64,000 nucleotides of DNA from Phytopseudomonas straminea. GTDB lineage: Bacteria > Pseudomonadota > Gammaproteobacteria > Pseudomonadales > Pseudomonadaceae. Numbering within the stretch: position 1 is the stretch's first letter; each line of letters begins with the position of its first letter. Both the position numbers and the translations under genes were made by a program. The notes below the pieces were generated by a model that was not told the DNA's origin, did no database searches, and was given only the letters and a program-made list of their open reading frames with translations. Shown here in pieces: positions 41,448 through 49,995 of the stretch. The stretch is from contig NZ_FOMO01000005.1 in the NCBI RefSeq assembly GCF_900112645.1, positions 310,001-374,000 on the forward strand, in the 5' to 3' direction.

Positions 41448-42440
41448 TCAGTCGAGCCTGACCAGCACCCGCCCGACCTGCTCGCCCTGCAGGATGCGCT
41501 CGATTGCTGCCGGCAGCTCGTTAAGCCCCACTTCGGTCGCCAGGGCTTCCAGGTTCGGCAGTTTCCACTGCAGCGATAGCCGATCCCACATCGACGCCTT
41601 GACCACCAGGGGCAGCTCGACCGAATCGACGCCCAGCAGATTTACGCCACGCAAGATAAAGGGCAGCACGCTGGCCTGGAAATCCACGCCGGCTGTCAGC
41701 CCGCAACAGGCCACGCTGCCACCGTAACGGGTGGCCTTGAGCACATTGCACAGAATGTCGCCGCCCACGGTGTCCACCGCCCCATTCCACTGCTCGCGTA
41801 GCAGCGGTCGCTCGGCGCCACTCTGCAGCTCGAGCCGCGGCACGACCTGGGAGGCGCCCAGGCGCTTGAGCATATCGCCCTGCTGGGCCTTGCCCGTGGC
41901 GGCACTGACCTGATAGCCGAGACTGTTGAGCAGCATCACCGCGATGCTGCCCACCCCGCCGGTGGCGCCAGTGACCAGCACCGGGCCGTTCTGCGGCTCG
42001 AGGCCAGCCTGCTCCAGCTTGTCGACGCACAGTGCCGCGGTCAGGCCGGCCGTGCCGAGAATCATCGCCTCGCGCAGTGATAGCCCTTGCGGGCGCTTGA
42101 TCGCCCAGCTGGCAGGCACTCGGATGTACTGACCAAACCCACCGGCGGTATTCATGCCCAGGTCGTAACCCGTGACGATCACCTCATCACCTTCGGTGAA
42201 TTCGGCGGCGCTGGAATGCTCCACCACACCGGCCGCATCGATGCCCGGCGTATGCGGGTAATGCTTGCTCACGCCGCGCTGGCCGGTGGCGGACAGCGCG
42301 TCCTTGAAGTTCAGCGAGGAGTAGCGAACACGGATCAGCAGCTCGCCGGCCGGCAGATCGGCCACGTCGCGATCCACAATCTGCATCGCGAAATGACCTT
42401 GGGCGTCGGGCGCCGCTTGCAGCGCCGTGAAACTCGTCAT
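41448..42440 (-). CDS. YhdH/AcuI-type MDR oxidoreductase
   Basis: A 330-residue zinc-independent medium-chain reductase of the YhdH/YhfP (AcuI) group; characterised relatives reduce acryloyl-CoA with NADPH, and many are annotated as quinone oxidoreductases. The N-terminal catalytic fold has YSSLNFKDALSATG and PGIDAAGVV. The nucleotide-binding loop is VTGATGGVGS (residues about 155-164). No structural zinc Cys cluster is present. The ATG at 42440 has a GGAGG site. It lies 37 bases after sohB on the same strand and may share its transcript. Confidence 0.85.
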   Translation of the reverse strand: MTSFTALQAAPDAQGHFAMQIVDRDVADLPAGELLIRVRYSSLNFKDALSATGQRGVSKHYPHTPGIDAAGVVEHSSAAEFTEGDEVIVTGYDLGMNTAGGFGQYIRVPASWAIKRPQGLSLREAMILGTAGLTAALCVDKLEQAGLEPQNGPVLVTGATGGVGSIAVMLLNSLGYQVSAATGKAQQGDMLKRLGASQVVPRLELQSGAERPLLREQWNGAVDTVGGDILCNVLKATRYGGSVACCGLTAGVDFQASVLPFILRGVNLLGVDSVELPLVVKASMWDRLSLQWKLPNLEALATEVGLNELPAAIERILQGEQVGRVLVRLD

Positions 42441-42477
42441 CCAGACCTCCTTGATCCGCCAGAGCGGAGGGTGCGGG

Positions 42478-43497
42478 TTACCAGAAACGCTGCTGGGTCA
42501 GACGCCCCAGCCAGGTCAGGGCAAAGCGATCCAGCGCAACGCTGGCAGCCAGGCCGACACGCTCCTGCAGGGATTTCTTCTGTACATAGTGCAGCTGATA
42601 AAGGTCGGCTTCGCGAGCCCGCTCGGCCAGGTATTCGTCACTGGTCTTCAATTCGTCGACCAGCTGCTTCTCCAGCGCTGCCATGCCGAGCCAAACTTCG
42701 CCAGTGGCGATCTCGTCGACTTCCAGCTGAGGGCGGTAGCGCGCCACGAAGTTCTTGAACAGCTCGTGGGTGGTCTCCAGATCTTCCTGAAACTTCTCCC
42801 GGCCTTTTTCGGTGTTCTCGCCGAACACGGTCAGGGTGCGCTTGTATTCACCGGCGGTCAGCACTTCGAAGTCGATGTCGTGCTTCTTCAGCAGGCGGTT
42901 GACGTTGGGCAGCTGGGCGACCACGCCAATGGAGCCGAGGATGGCGAACGGCGCGGAAATGATCCTCTCGCCGATGCAGGCCATCATGTAGCCACCGCTG
43001 GCGGCGACCTTGTCGATGCACACCGTCAGCGGCACGCCAGCCTGACGAATGCGCGCCAGTTGCGACGAGGCCAGCCCATAGCTGTGCACCATGCCACCGC
43101 CGCTTTCCAGGCGCAGCACCACTTCGTCTTGGGGCGTGGCGAGGCTCAACAGTGCAGTGATCTCGTGGCGCAGGCCCTCGGTGGCCGAGGCCTTGATATC
43201 GCCGTCAAAGTCCAAGACGTACACCCGCGATTTCTGCGGCGCCTGCTTCTTCGCCGCCTTGGCGGCCTTGGCTTCTTCCTTGCCCAGCGCCTTGAGCTGA
43301 TCCTTGTCGAGAATCGACTGTTCCAGGCGCTGACGCAGCGCCTTGTAGAAATCATTGAGCTTGGTGACCTGCAACTGCCCACCACTGCGACGCCCGCGGC
43401 TGCGCAAAACGGCCACCGCCACCAGCACGACCAGAATGGCCACGACCAGCGTCACCGTCTTGGCCAGAAACCCTGCGTAATCAGCAAGAAACTCCAC
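42478..43497 (-). CDS. sohB: Inner-membrane protease SohB
   Basis: SohB is a membrane-anchored S49-family serine protease related to signal peptide peptidase A. The 339 residues have an N-terminal span about 8-30, a Lys/Ala-rich linker (KEEAKAAKAAKK) and the S49 domain. There the nucleophile is S167 in KVAASGGYMMA and the general-base Lys lies further on in EYKRTLT. The start is GTG at 43497, with an AAGGGGAAG ribosome site; the long open frame upstream of it has no signal-like start. It is in a short divergent arrangement with the histidine phosphatase gene. Confidence 0.9.
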   Translation of the reverse strand: MEFLADYAGFLAKTVTLVVAILVVLVAVAVLRSRGRRSGGQLQVTKLNDFYKALRQRLEQSILDKDQLKALGKEEAKAAKAAKKQAPQKSRVYVLDFDGDIKASATEGLRHEITALLSLATPQDEVVLRLESGGGMVHSYGLASSQLARIRQAGVPLTVCIDKVAASGGYMMACIGERIISAPFAILGSIGVVAQLPNVNRLLKKHDIDFEVLTAGEYKRTLTVFGENTEKGREKFQEDLETTHELFKNFVARYRPQLEVDEIATGEVWLGMAALEKQLVDELKTSDEYLAERAREADLYQLHYVQKKSLQERVGLAASVALDRFALTWLGRLTQQRFW

Positions 43498-43700
43498 ACA
43501 CTTCCCCTTTATCCAATCAGCCGCCTCGCGCGGCGGCCTGCGTCGGCCAGCATACCGGCGTGGCCACGCAGCCACCAGCCAGCGGCCGGTTTTCAGCCCT
43601 GCCGCAGGCAATTCAAACAAACGTATGAATTTTCGTTGACAGCTTCCGCCCATCCCTCCTACCCTCGCCTCACATTCAAGGTTCGCGGGTTGCAGCGTAC

Positions 43701-44399
43701 GTGGGCAGCATCTACCTGATTCGACATGGCCAGGCCTCATTCGGTGCAGAGGATTACGATGTCCTCTCGTCGCTTGGTGAGCGCCAGTCGACCTTGCTCG
43801 GCCGCCATCTGGCCGAGACAGGCCTCAAGCTCGATCGCGCAGTCAGCGGCAGCCTGAAGCGTCAGGCCGATACTGGCCGACTGGTGCTCGAACAGCTTGC
43901 CGAGGCGCCTGTGCTGCAAACCGATGCAGCCTTCAACGAATTCGATGCCGAAGGGGTGATACGCGCCCTGCTCCCGGCGCTGCTACCCCACGAGCCCCAG
44001 GCGCTGGAAATCATGCGCAACGCCGCGTACAACCGCGCCGAATTTCAGCGTCTGTTCGTGCGCCTGCTCGATACCTGGATCGGGGGCGACTACGACGCGC
44101 CGGCGCTGCAAAGCTGGCAGGCGTTTCTCGATCAGGTGAATGGCGGCCTGCAACGGTTGCTGGATAACGCCCAGCCCCGTGAGCGCATCGCCGTGTTCAC
44201 TTCCGGCGGCACCATCACCACCCTGATCCACCTGCTGACCGGCATGCCGGTTGCCAGCGCGTTCGCCATGAACTGGCAAATCGTCAACACCTCGCTAAGC
44301 TGCCTGAAGTTCCAGGGCGAGCGGGTGACCCTAGCTTCCTTCAACAGCCATGCCCATTTGCAGCTGTTGAATACCCCATCGCTCATTACCTATCGCTGA
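43701..44399 (+). CDS. Histidine phosphatase family protein
   Basis: A 232-residue phosphoglycerate mutase-like phosphatase. The catalytic R8-H9-G10 lies in YLIRHGQAS, the second Arg in SGSLKRQADTG, the acid in NEFDAEG, and the second His appears replaced: the usual H in the VSHG block reads VFTSGGTI here. That loss could lower or change activity, so the substrate is uncertain. The start is GTG at 43701 with no strong ribosome site. SCP2, phosphotransferase and SDR genes follow on the same strand. Confidence 0.78.
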   Translation: MGSIYLIRHGQASFGAEDYDVLSSLGERQSTLLGRHLAETGLKLDRAVSGSLKRQADTGRLVLEQLAEAPVLQTDAAFNEFDAEGVIRALLPALLPHEPQALEIMRNAAYNRAEFQRLFVRLLDTWIGGDYDAPALQSWQAFLDQVNGGLQRLLDNAQPRERIAVFTSGGTITTLIHLLTGMPVASAFAMNWQIVNTSLSCLKFQGERVTLASFNSHAHLQLLNTPSLITYR

Positions 44400-44457
44400 G
44401 CGACGGTCAACGTGCCCGCGAGGGCGCAGAACAATCGGAAACTACAAGGAAACCACC

Positions 44458-44769
44458 ATGAGCGTCGCAGACATCGTCCAAACCATGAAAGCCAAGTTCA
44501 ACCCCAGCGCCGCCGAAGGCCTGGACCTGGTTTTCCAGTTCAACATCGAAGATGCCGACAACCACTACCTCATCGTCAAGGACGGCACCTGCGACGTGGG
44601 ACATGGCGAGCACCCGGACGCCAACGTCACCCTGATCATGGACAAGGAAACCTTCAAAGGCATCACCACCGGTGAGACCGACGGCATGCAGGCTTTCATG
44701 GCCGGCAAGCTGCGCGCCGAAGGCGACATGATGCTGGCGCTCAAGCTGAGCGAGCTGTTCTCGGTCTGA
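44458..44769 (+). CDS. SCP2 sterol-carrier-like domain protein
   Basis: A 103-residue stand-alone SCP2 domain: hydrophobic start VADIVQTMKAKF, beta core LVFQFNIED...YLIVKDGTC, and the C-terminal helical MQAFMAGKLRAEGDMMLALKL typical of lipid-binding SCP2 folds. Such proteins bind fatty acyl-CoAs or hydrophobic ligands. The ATG at 44458 has an AAGGA site. A strong terminator follows, so the next two genes need another promoter or readthrough. Confidence 0.9.
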   Translation: MSVADIVQTMKAKFNPSAAEGLDLVFQFNIEDADNHYLIVKDGTCDVGHGEHPDANVTLIMDKETFKGITTGETDGMQAFMAGKLRAEGDMMLALKLSELFSV

Positions 44770-44794
44770 GTGCAGATAGTCAGTTCGAATCGCG

Positions 44795-44826
44795 AAACCG
44801 GAATCCCAGGATTCCGGTTTTTTTTG
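44795..44826 (+). terminator. Terminator after the SCP2 gene
   Basis: The arms AACCGGAATCC and GGATTCCGGTT pair perfectly over 11 bases around CA, followed by a run of eight T. It separates the SCP2 gene from the phosphotransferase gene. Confidence 0.92.
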
Positions 44827-45036
44827 CCCGCTATTTTGGCGGCCACCCCTAGGGTTATCGGCAGAGCCAACCTCGAAATAACTCACGGCATTCTTTGCCC
44901 TGCCGCCTGGCGTATCAGCAGGCTTGATTCGCCACCAACAGCTATATAGATAAGCCTGCGCCACGCTTGTGAGCGGCCGCCCAGCTGATTAGATTGACCC
45001 GATCATCACCGCCAATGACAACGAGAAGGGATAGGG

Positions 45037-46104
45037 ATGACACTCACCGACCGACCCGGCGCCATCCGCCAGGGCGAAGAACTCGATGCCCGCGCCATCG
45101 ACGCCTACCTCAAGGCCCATCTAAGCGATCTACAGGGTGAACCGCAGATCAGCCAGTTCCCCGGGGGCGCTTCCAACCTGACCTACCTGTTGCGCTACGC
45201 CGACCGCGAACTGGTACTGCGCCGCCCGCCTTTCGGCCGCAAGGCCAAGTCAGCCCACGACATGGGCCGTGAATTCCGTATTCTCAACCAACTCAGAGAC
45301 GCTTTTCCGTACTGCCCGCAGGCGTTCGTGCACTGCACCGACGAATCGGTGATCGGCGCCGAGTTCTACGTCATGCAGCGCCTGGACGGCATCATCCTGC
45401 GCGCCGACCTGCCGGCAGAGCTGCAGCTCACGGCCGATCAGACCACCTCCCTGTGCAAGAGCTTCATCGACCGCCTGGTCGAGCTGCACCAGGTCGATTA
45501 TCAACGCTGTGGCCTGGCCGACCTGGGCAAGCCCGATGGGTACGTGGCGCGGCAGATCAGCGGCTGGAGCGAGCGCTACGACAACGCGCGCACCCCCGAT
45601 GCGCCCGGCTGGCAGGCGGTCCGCAGCTGGCTGCAAGAGAAGATGCCGGCCGACCACCCGCGGCCGGCCATCGTGCACAACGACTACCGCTTCGACAACG
45701 TGATCCTCGATGCCAACGACCCGCTGCGCATCATCGGCGTGCTCGACTGGGAGCTGACCACCCTGGGCGACCCGCTGATGGACCTGGGCAACACCCTGGC
45801 CTACTGGATCGAAGCGGACGACCCCTCCCCGGTGCAACTGATGCGTCGCCAGCCGAGCAACGCGCCCGGCATGCTGACCCGCCAGGGCTTCGTGGATTAC
45901 TACGCCGAGCGTGCCGGCATCGAAATCAAGTGCTTCGACTTCTACTACATCTACGGCCTGTTCCGCCTGGCCGGCATCGTCCAGCAGATCTACTACCGCT
46001 ATTACCACGGGCAAACCGCCGACAAGCGCTTCGCCTCCTTCGTGCAGATGAACGCCTTGCTCGAACAGATGGCCCTCGGGGTCATCGCGCGCTCATCGCT
46101 CTGA
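45037..46104 (+). CDS. APH-type phosphotransferase (ACAD10/11- and LvaA-like)
   Basis: A 355-residue kinase-fold protein of the aminoglycoside phosphotransferase superfamily, close to the kinase domain of ACAD11 and to LvaA. Those proteins phosphorylate hydroxyacyl-CoAs in catabolism. The nucleotide loop is FPGGASNLTYLL (residues about 45-56), the Brenner loop HNDYRFDNVIL starts at H214, and the metal Asp is in GVLDWELTTLGDP. The ATG at 45037 follows GAGAAGGGATAGGG. It is 27 bases before an SDR gene. The substrate here is inferred only. Confidence 0.82.
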   Translation: MTLTDRPGAIRQGEELDARAIDAYLKAHLSDLQGEPQISQFPGGASNLTYLLRYADRELVLRRPPFGRKAKSAHDMGREFRILNQLRDAFPYCPQAFVHCTDESVIGAEFYVMQRLDGIILRADLPAELQLTADQTTSLCKSFIDRLVELHQVDYQRCGLADLGKPDGYVARQISGWSERYDNARTPDAPGWQAVRSWLQEKMPADHPRPAIVHNDYRFDNVILDANDPLRIIGVLDWELTTLGDPLMDLGNTLAYWIEADDPSPVQLMRRQPSNAPGMLTRQGFVDYYAERAGIEIKCFDFYYIYGLFRLAGIVQQIYYRYYHGQTADKRFASFVQMNALLEQMALGVIARSSL

Positions 46105-46131
46105 CGCCCTTCCTCTACCGAGACTCACGCC

Positions 46132-46899
46132 ATGTCCAAGACTCAGTTGTTCGACCTCGACGGCAAGATCGCCTTCGTGTCCGGTGCCAGCCGCGGCATC
46201 GGTGAAGCCATCGCCCACCTGCTCGCCCAACAGGGCGCCGAAGTGATCGTCGCCAGCCGCAAGCTCGACGATTGCCAGACCGTCGCCGATGCCATCGTCG
46301 CCAAGGGCGGCAAGGCCGTGGCGATGGCCTGCCATATCGGCGAGATGGAGCAGATTCAGGCGGTGTTCGCCGAGATTCGCCAGCGCTACGGGCGACTCGA
46401 CATCCTGGTCAACAACGCGGCGACCAACCCGCAGTTCTGTAACGTGCTGGATACCGACCTGGGCGCGTTCCAGAAGACTGTCGATGTGAACATCCGCGGC
46501 TATTACTTCATGTCCATCGAAGGCGGCAAGCTGATGAAGGAGAACGGCGGCGGCAGCATCATCAACGTGGCGTCGATCAACGGCGTGTCACCGGGTGAAT
46601 TCCAGGGCATCTATTCGGTGACCAAGGCAGCGGTAATCAGCATGACCAAGGTGTTCGCCAAGGAATGCGCGCAGTTCGGCATCCGCTGCAATGCCCTGCT
46701 ACCGGGGCTGACCGACACGCGCTTCGCGTCGGCGCTGACCAAGAACGAGGCGATCCTCAACTTCGCCCTGCAGCGCATTCCGCTCAAGCGCGTCGCCGAT
46801 CCGAGCGAGATGGCCGGCGCGGTGCTGTACCTGGCCAGCGAGGCGTCGAGCTACACCACGGGCGTGGCGTTGAATGTCGATGGCGGGTTTCTTTCCTGA
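46132..46899 (+). CDS. Short-chain dehydrogenase/reductase
   Basis: A 255-residue classical SDR. The NAD(P)-binding TGxxxGIG motif reads SGASRGIGEA, followed by NNAA near residue 97. The catalytic Ser is in NVASINGVSPGE and Tyr-x3-Lys is YSVTK. The chain ends in YTTGVALNVDGGF as usual. Its proximity (27 bases) to the phosphotransferase suggests both act on the same CoA-linked or lipid substrate. A terminator follows 55 bases after the stop. Confidence 0.9.
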   Translation: MSKTQLFDLDGKIAFVSGASRGIGEAIAHLLAQQGAEVIVASRKLDDCQTVADAIVAKGGKAVAMACHIGEMEQIQAVFAEIRQRYGRLDILVNNAATNPQFCNVLDTDLGAFQKTVDVNIRGYYFMSIEGGKLMKENGGGSIINVASINGVSPGEFQGIYSVTKAAVISMTKVFAKECAQFGIRCNALLPGLTDTRFASALTKNEAILNFALQRIPLKRVADPSEMAGAVLYLASEASSYTTGVALNVDGGFLS

Positions 46900-46953
46900 G
46901 ACCTGGCTGCGAGCCTTGAGGCTGTATTGTGTCGTTATGGGGGCGGTAAGAGG

Positions 46954-46983
46954 CAGAAGCGGCCGTTCGCCGCTTTTGCTTCT
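46954..46983 (+). terminator. Terminator after the SDR gene
   Basis: CAGAAGCGGC and GCCGCTTTTG form a 10-position stem (one G-T) with a CGTTC loop, followed by a CTTCTT stretch. Confidence 0.65.
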
Positions 46984-47039
46984 TGATGCTTCTCATGCAC
47001 GGCAATAGCAGACGACATCAATCGCCCCTTCAGGAGGCC

Positions 47040-47240
47040 GAATGGAATCGTTGTGTAGGGGGACGAGCCGCATGGATGCGGCGAGAGGCCTGATGGGCCA
47101 TGGATGGCCCTTCCAGGCCGGCCCCCGGAACGACGATGTAATGAGGGAATCCCAGCGCAGCTGGGGCCGGATGTCGGGGCTAGACCTTTTGGTTACTTTT
47201 GGGGCAATGCCAAAAGTAACCCGCTCGTCAGAGCGGAATT
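47040..47240. repeat. Composite repeat with GTTACTTTTGG hairpin
   Basis: The stretch ends in a perfect 11-bp hairpin, GTTACTTTTGG (47192-47202) and CCAAAAGTAAC (47210-47220). It also has a GCCGCATGGATGCGGC-type palindrome near 47067-47082 and GGCCATGGATGGCC near 47096-47110. From memory this hairpin with its flanks recurs between genes in many pseudomonads. A 66-codon open frame runs through it but has no family resemblance. Confidence 0.6.
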
Positions 47241-47277
47241 GAGCGCGCAAACAACACGGTAATGCTGGCGAACTCAT

Positions 47278-47343
47278 TGTGGGAACGGGCGGGGACGCCT
47301 AGTCCATGCCCGTGACTTCTCGCGGGCATGGCCCGCTCCCACA
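47278..47343. repeat. REP element pair
   Basis: TGTGGGAACGGGC (47278-47290) and GCCCGCTCCCACA (47331-47343) are inverted with one mismatch. The inner sequence has CATGCCCG and CGGGCATG. This is the well-known GTGGGAGCGGGC...GCCCGC type REP of fluorescent pseudomonads. The rest of the gap 46984-47432 holds no gene. Confidence 0.75.
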
Positions 47344-47432
47344 GATAATCACCAGTCCATCCCACGAGAACGACCGGCTGCTCCCCTCACACTCTGCTCA
47401 TTGCAAATGGGCCACATCCGAGCTGCAGCAAC

Positions 47433-48080
47433 TCATTGCCAATCCTTGAGCGCCTGATGAGCCGCCTCGTTCATCGGCTGGGCCAACAGCCCAGTTGGTG
47501 TCAGGCTGACGTTGAACACCGCCTGATCGGCCATCGGCAGGTAGGTCACGCGGCGCGCCTGGGCATCGAACATGAACAGATCGTGCTGGCCCAGGCGCAG
47601 CCAGCGCCACAGGTCTACGCCGTACAAGCTGCTGGTCAGCTCGGCCTGTGTGTAACGCGCCTGGTTCTGCTGCTCGATGGACAGGAAGCGGCTGTTGATT
47701 TTCTCCAGCCGGTAGCCAGGCTCCAGGCCGATCAGCGCGGCCAGGCCCTTCCACTGCAGCAAACGTACATCCAGTTGCCAGAGATCGCCCTCCAGATTGA
47801 CGCTGCGCTGCACACCATTCTCGAGAATATCCACCTGATAGACGTTGGCCGTACGGTGGAAGCTCAGGGTTAGCAGTGGCTTGTTGGCGGGCAACGGCTC
47901 GTAGCGGCTCAGGTCGTAGGCCACCAGGCCCACCAGCGCCGAAGCAGCGAGAAATATCAGGCCGCTGGTGCCGCGCAGCCAGGCGAGAAACCAGCGCCCG
48001 CCGAACAGAATGCGCAGGGCGATGAACAACACCAGCAATGCCAGCAGAGCCGTTGCCCAGGCGAGCGCGTCGTACTGCAT
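47433..48080 (-). CDS. Conserved membrane-anchored hypothetical protein
   Basis: A 215-residue protein with two N-terminal spans (about residues 6-24 and 38-56) and a periplasmic beta-rich remainder (LLTLSFHRTANVYQVDIL, SRFLSIEQQNQARYTQ). I recall it being annotated as a multidrug-transporter-like protein in some genomes, but nothing in the sequence supports transport. The ATG at 48080 is followed by a normal anchor. It is divergent from the TauE-type gene with a 98-base shared region. Confidence 0.7.
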   Translation of the reverse strand: MQYDALAWATALLALLVLFIALRILFGGRWFLAWLRGTSGLIFLAASALVGLVAYDLSRYEPLPANKPLLTLSFHRTANVYQVDILENGVQRSVNLEGDLWQLDVRLLQWKGLAALIGLEPGYRLEKINSRFLSIEQQNQARYTQAELTSSLYGVDLWRWLRLGQHDLFMFDAQARRVTYLPMADQAVFNVSLTPTGLLAQPMNEAAHQALKDWQ

Positions 48081-48178
48081 CGAATCGATTCCTTGTCAGT
48101 GAAAATGTCGGCATTATGCGCAGCGCGTTGCCCGGCGAATAGCGCCGTTGCCGCACAATCGGATACAGGTCGCCTTTT

Positions 48179-48964
48179 ATGTCCCTTCCCTTCGAGATGG
48201 CCGTCGAGCCCACGACGTTGCTACTGCTCGCCCTGGTCGCGTTCATTGCCGGTTTCATCGACGCCATCGCCGGCGGCGGTGGTCTGCTGACCATCCCTGC
48301 CCTGCTCACTACCGGCCTGCCGCCTCATCTGGTACTGGGCACCAGCAAGCTGTGCGCGACCTTCGGTTCGGCGACCGCCAGCTACACCTTCTACCGTCGC
48401 AAGCTGTTCAGCCCGGGCAAGTGGAAGAATGCGATGGTCGCCACCGCCATCGGCGCCATTGGCGGTGCGGTACTGGTGCACTGGATGCCGGCCGAATGGA
48501 TCAACAAGATGCTGCCGGTGGTGGTGTTCGCCTGCGGTCTGTACCTGCTGTTCGGCAAGACACCGGACGCCCCGCTGGACGCCGACCTGCCCATCGCTAG
48601 CCGCCGGCAATGGCCGCAAGGCATCGGCCTGGGTTTCTACGATGGTGTGGCCGGCCCGGGAACCGGCGCCTTCTGGACGGTCAGCACGCTGCTCATGTAC
48701 CCGCTGGACTTGGTGCGTGCCAGCGGTGTGGCGCGCTCGATGAACTTCATCAGTAACGCCTGTGCCCTGGCGGTATTCATCGCCGCCGGACAAGTGGCCT
48801 GGGTGCTGGGCCTGTGCATGGGCTTTTCGCTGATGGCCGGCGCCTTTCTCGGCGCGCGCACGGCAATTGGCGGCGGCTCGAAGTTCATCCGTCCGGTCTT
48901 CATTCTGGTGGTGCTGGGGCTGACGACGCGGCTAGTCTGGCAGCACTGGTTCAGCGCCGCCTAA
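48179..48964 (+). CDS. TauE/SafE (TSUP) family membrane carrier
   Basis: A 261-residue carrier with eight spans, of the sulfite/organosulfonate exporter family. The first half has AFIAGFIDAIAGGGGLLTIPAL and the second half GFYDGVAGPGTGAFW, the duplicated family motif. Substrates range over sulfite, sulfoacetate and other anions; none is indicated here. The ATG at 48179 is used and an in-frame ATG at 48197 is an alternative. The stop TAA directly abuts the left end of repeat element B. Confidence 0.85.
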   Translation: MSLPFEMAVEPTTLLLLALVAFIAGFIDAIAGGGGLLTIPALLTTGLPPHLVLGTSKLCATFGSATASYTFYRRKLFSPGKWKNAMVATAIGAIGGAVLVHWMPAEWINKMLPVVVFACGLYLLFGKTPDAPLDADLPIASRRQWPQGIGLGFYDGVAGPGTGAFWTVSTLLMYPLDLVRASGVARSMNFISNACALAVFIAAGQVAWVLGLCMGFSLMAGAFLGARTAIGGGSKFIRPVFILVVLGLTTRLVWQHWFSAA

Positions 48965-49193
48965 CAGGCCTTTGAAAAACGTAGGCGAGGAAGTCAGTGC
49001 AAGGCCTGGGCGGCCCCACAAAAACAGCCCAAACGTAGCGCAGCGGAGTAACAGCCGAAGGCTGGCCCGCAGGGCGAACGAAGTGAGTCAAGAGCGCAGT
49101 TTACGCGCTGGAAATAAGCATTTTGACTGGGCTCGCACGCGAGGCTGTTTTTAACGAAGCAATGGCAACGTAGGTAGTTTTTTCAAGGGCCTG
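48965..49193. repeat. Inverted-terminal-repeat element B (same family core), 229 bases
   Basis: CAGGCCTTTGAAAAA (from 48965) and TTTTTTCAAGGGCCTG (to 49193) are imperfect inverted ends, followed by ACGTAGG on both arms. Internal inverted AAAAACAGCC (49020-49029) and GGCTGTTTTT (49143-49152) could act as a bidirectional terminator. The minus-strand core GTTAAAAACAGCCT...AGCCCAGTCAAAATGC matches element A. The left end abuts the TauE stop and the right end supplies the last codons and stop of nudC. Confidence 0.75.
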
Positions 49194-49995
49194 CCAGGCG
49201 GCTGGCCACGTACGAATCGATCAGGTAACGGGCGATCGAGCGCGAGGCCGGCAACGGTGGCAGCGCATGGATAGAGAACCAGCGGGCGTCCTCGATCTCC
49301 TCTTCCTGCATGACGATCTCACCGCCGGCGTAATCGGCATGAAAGCCCAACATCAGCGAATGCGGGAACGGCCAGTTCTGGCTGCCCTGGTAGCGGATAT
49401 TGCAAACCTCGACGCCCACCTCTTCACGTACCTCGCGGGCGACGCACTGCTCTACGGACTCACCAGCCTCGACGAAACCGGCCAGGGTACTGTACACGCC
49501 GCTGACGAAACGCGGCGAGCGGGCCAGCAGTACCTCATCACCGCGGGTGACCAGCACGATCATGCTCGGCGACAGCCGCGGATAATGGCGCAAGCTGCAT
49601 GCTGGGCACTGCATGGCGCGCTCGCCGACGACCTGCAGCATCGGCGTGGCGCAACTGCCGCAGAAGCGGTTGTCACTGGCCCAGGTGCCGATCTGCGCGG
49701 CAAAACCGAGCATCTGGAACAGCTCGGCATCACCTTCGAGCATCACTTGGCGCAACGACTGCCATTGGCAGCCCGACAGTTCGGCCTTGCCCTGCAGCTC
49801 GAGCAGATAGACCGGCTCGCCATGAAAGTGCCCCAGGCCGTGCTCGGCGATCACCGGCAGTTCCTGCTGCTTCAACCACTCGCGGGGAAACAGCAGGCCA
49901 TTGGCGTCGCCGAGAAAATGCTGACGGTGATGGGCCAGTACCAGCCCGCCAGGCTGATCACTATCAAGAAGCCCGGGTTGCCAATGCGCGGCCAT
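49183..49995 (-). CDS. nudC: NAD-capped RNA/NADH pyrophosphatase NudC
   Basis: NudC hydrolyses NAD(H) to NMN(H) and AMP and removes NAD caps from RNA. The 270 residues contain a zinc ribbon (CGSC...CPAC), the Nudix box [20 protein letters not shown] with its E-rich metal site, and the NudC-specific [11 protein letters not shown]. The ATG at 49995 overlaps the upstream gene's stop by one base (TGATG). The last two residues and the TGA lie in the terminal repeat of element B, so the C-terminus may have been rewritten by that insertion. Confidence 0.93.
   Translation of the reverse strand: MAAHWQPGLLDSDQPGGLVLAHHRQHFLGDANGLLFPREWLKQQELPVIAEHGLGHFHGEPVYLLELQGKAELSGCQWQSLRQVMLEGDAELFQMLGFAAQIGTWASDNRFCGSCATPMLQVVGERAMQCPACSLRHYPRLSPSMIVLVTRGDEVLLARSPRFVSGVYSTLAGFVEAGESVEQCVAREVREEVGVEVCNIRYQGSQNWPFPHSLMLGFHADYAGGEIVMQEEEIEDARWFSIHALPPLPASRSIARYLIDSYVASRLAGP

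Noticed and set aside
47042..47242. 66-codon open frame in the gap after the SDR gene
   Set aside because: It lies over palindromic repeats including the GTTACTTTTGG hairpin and has no recognisable protein features.
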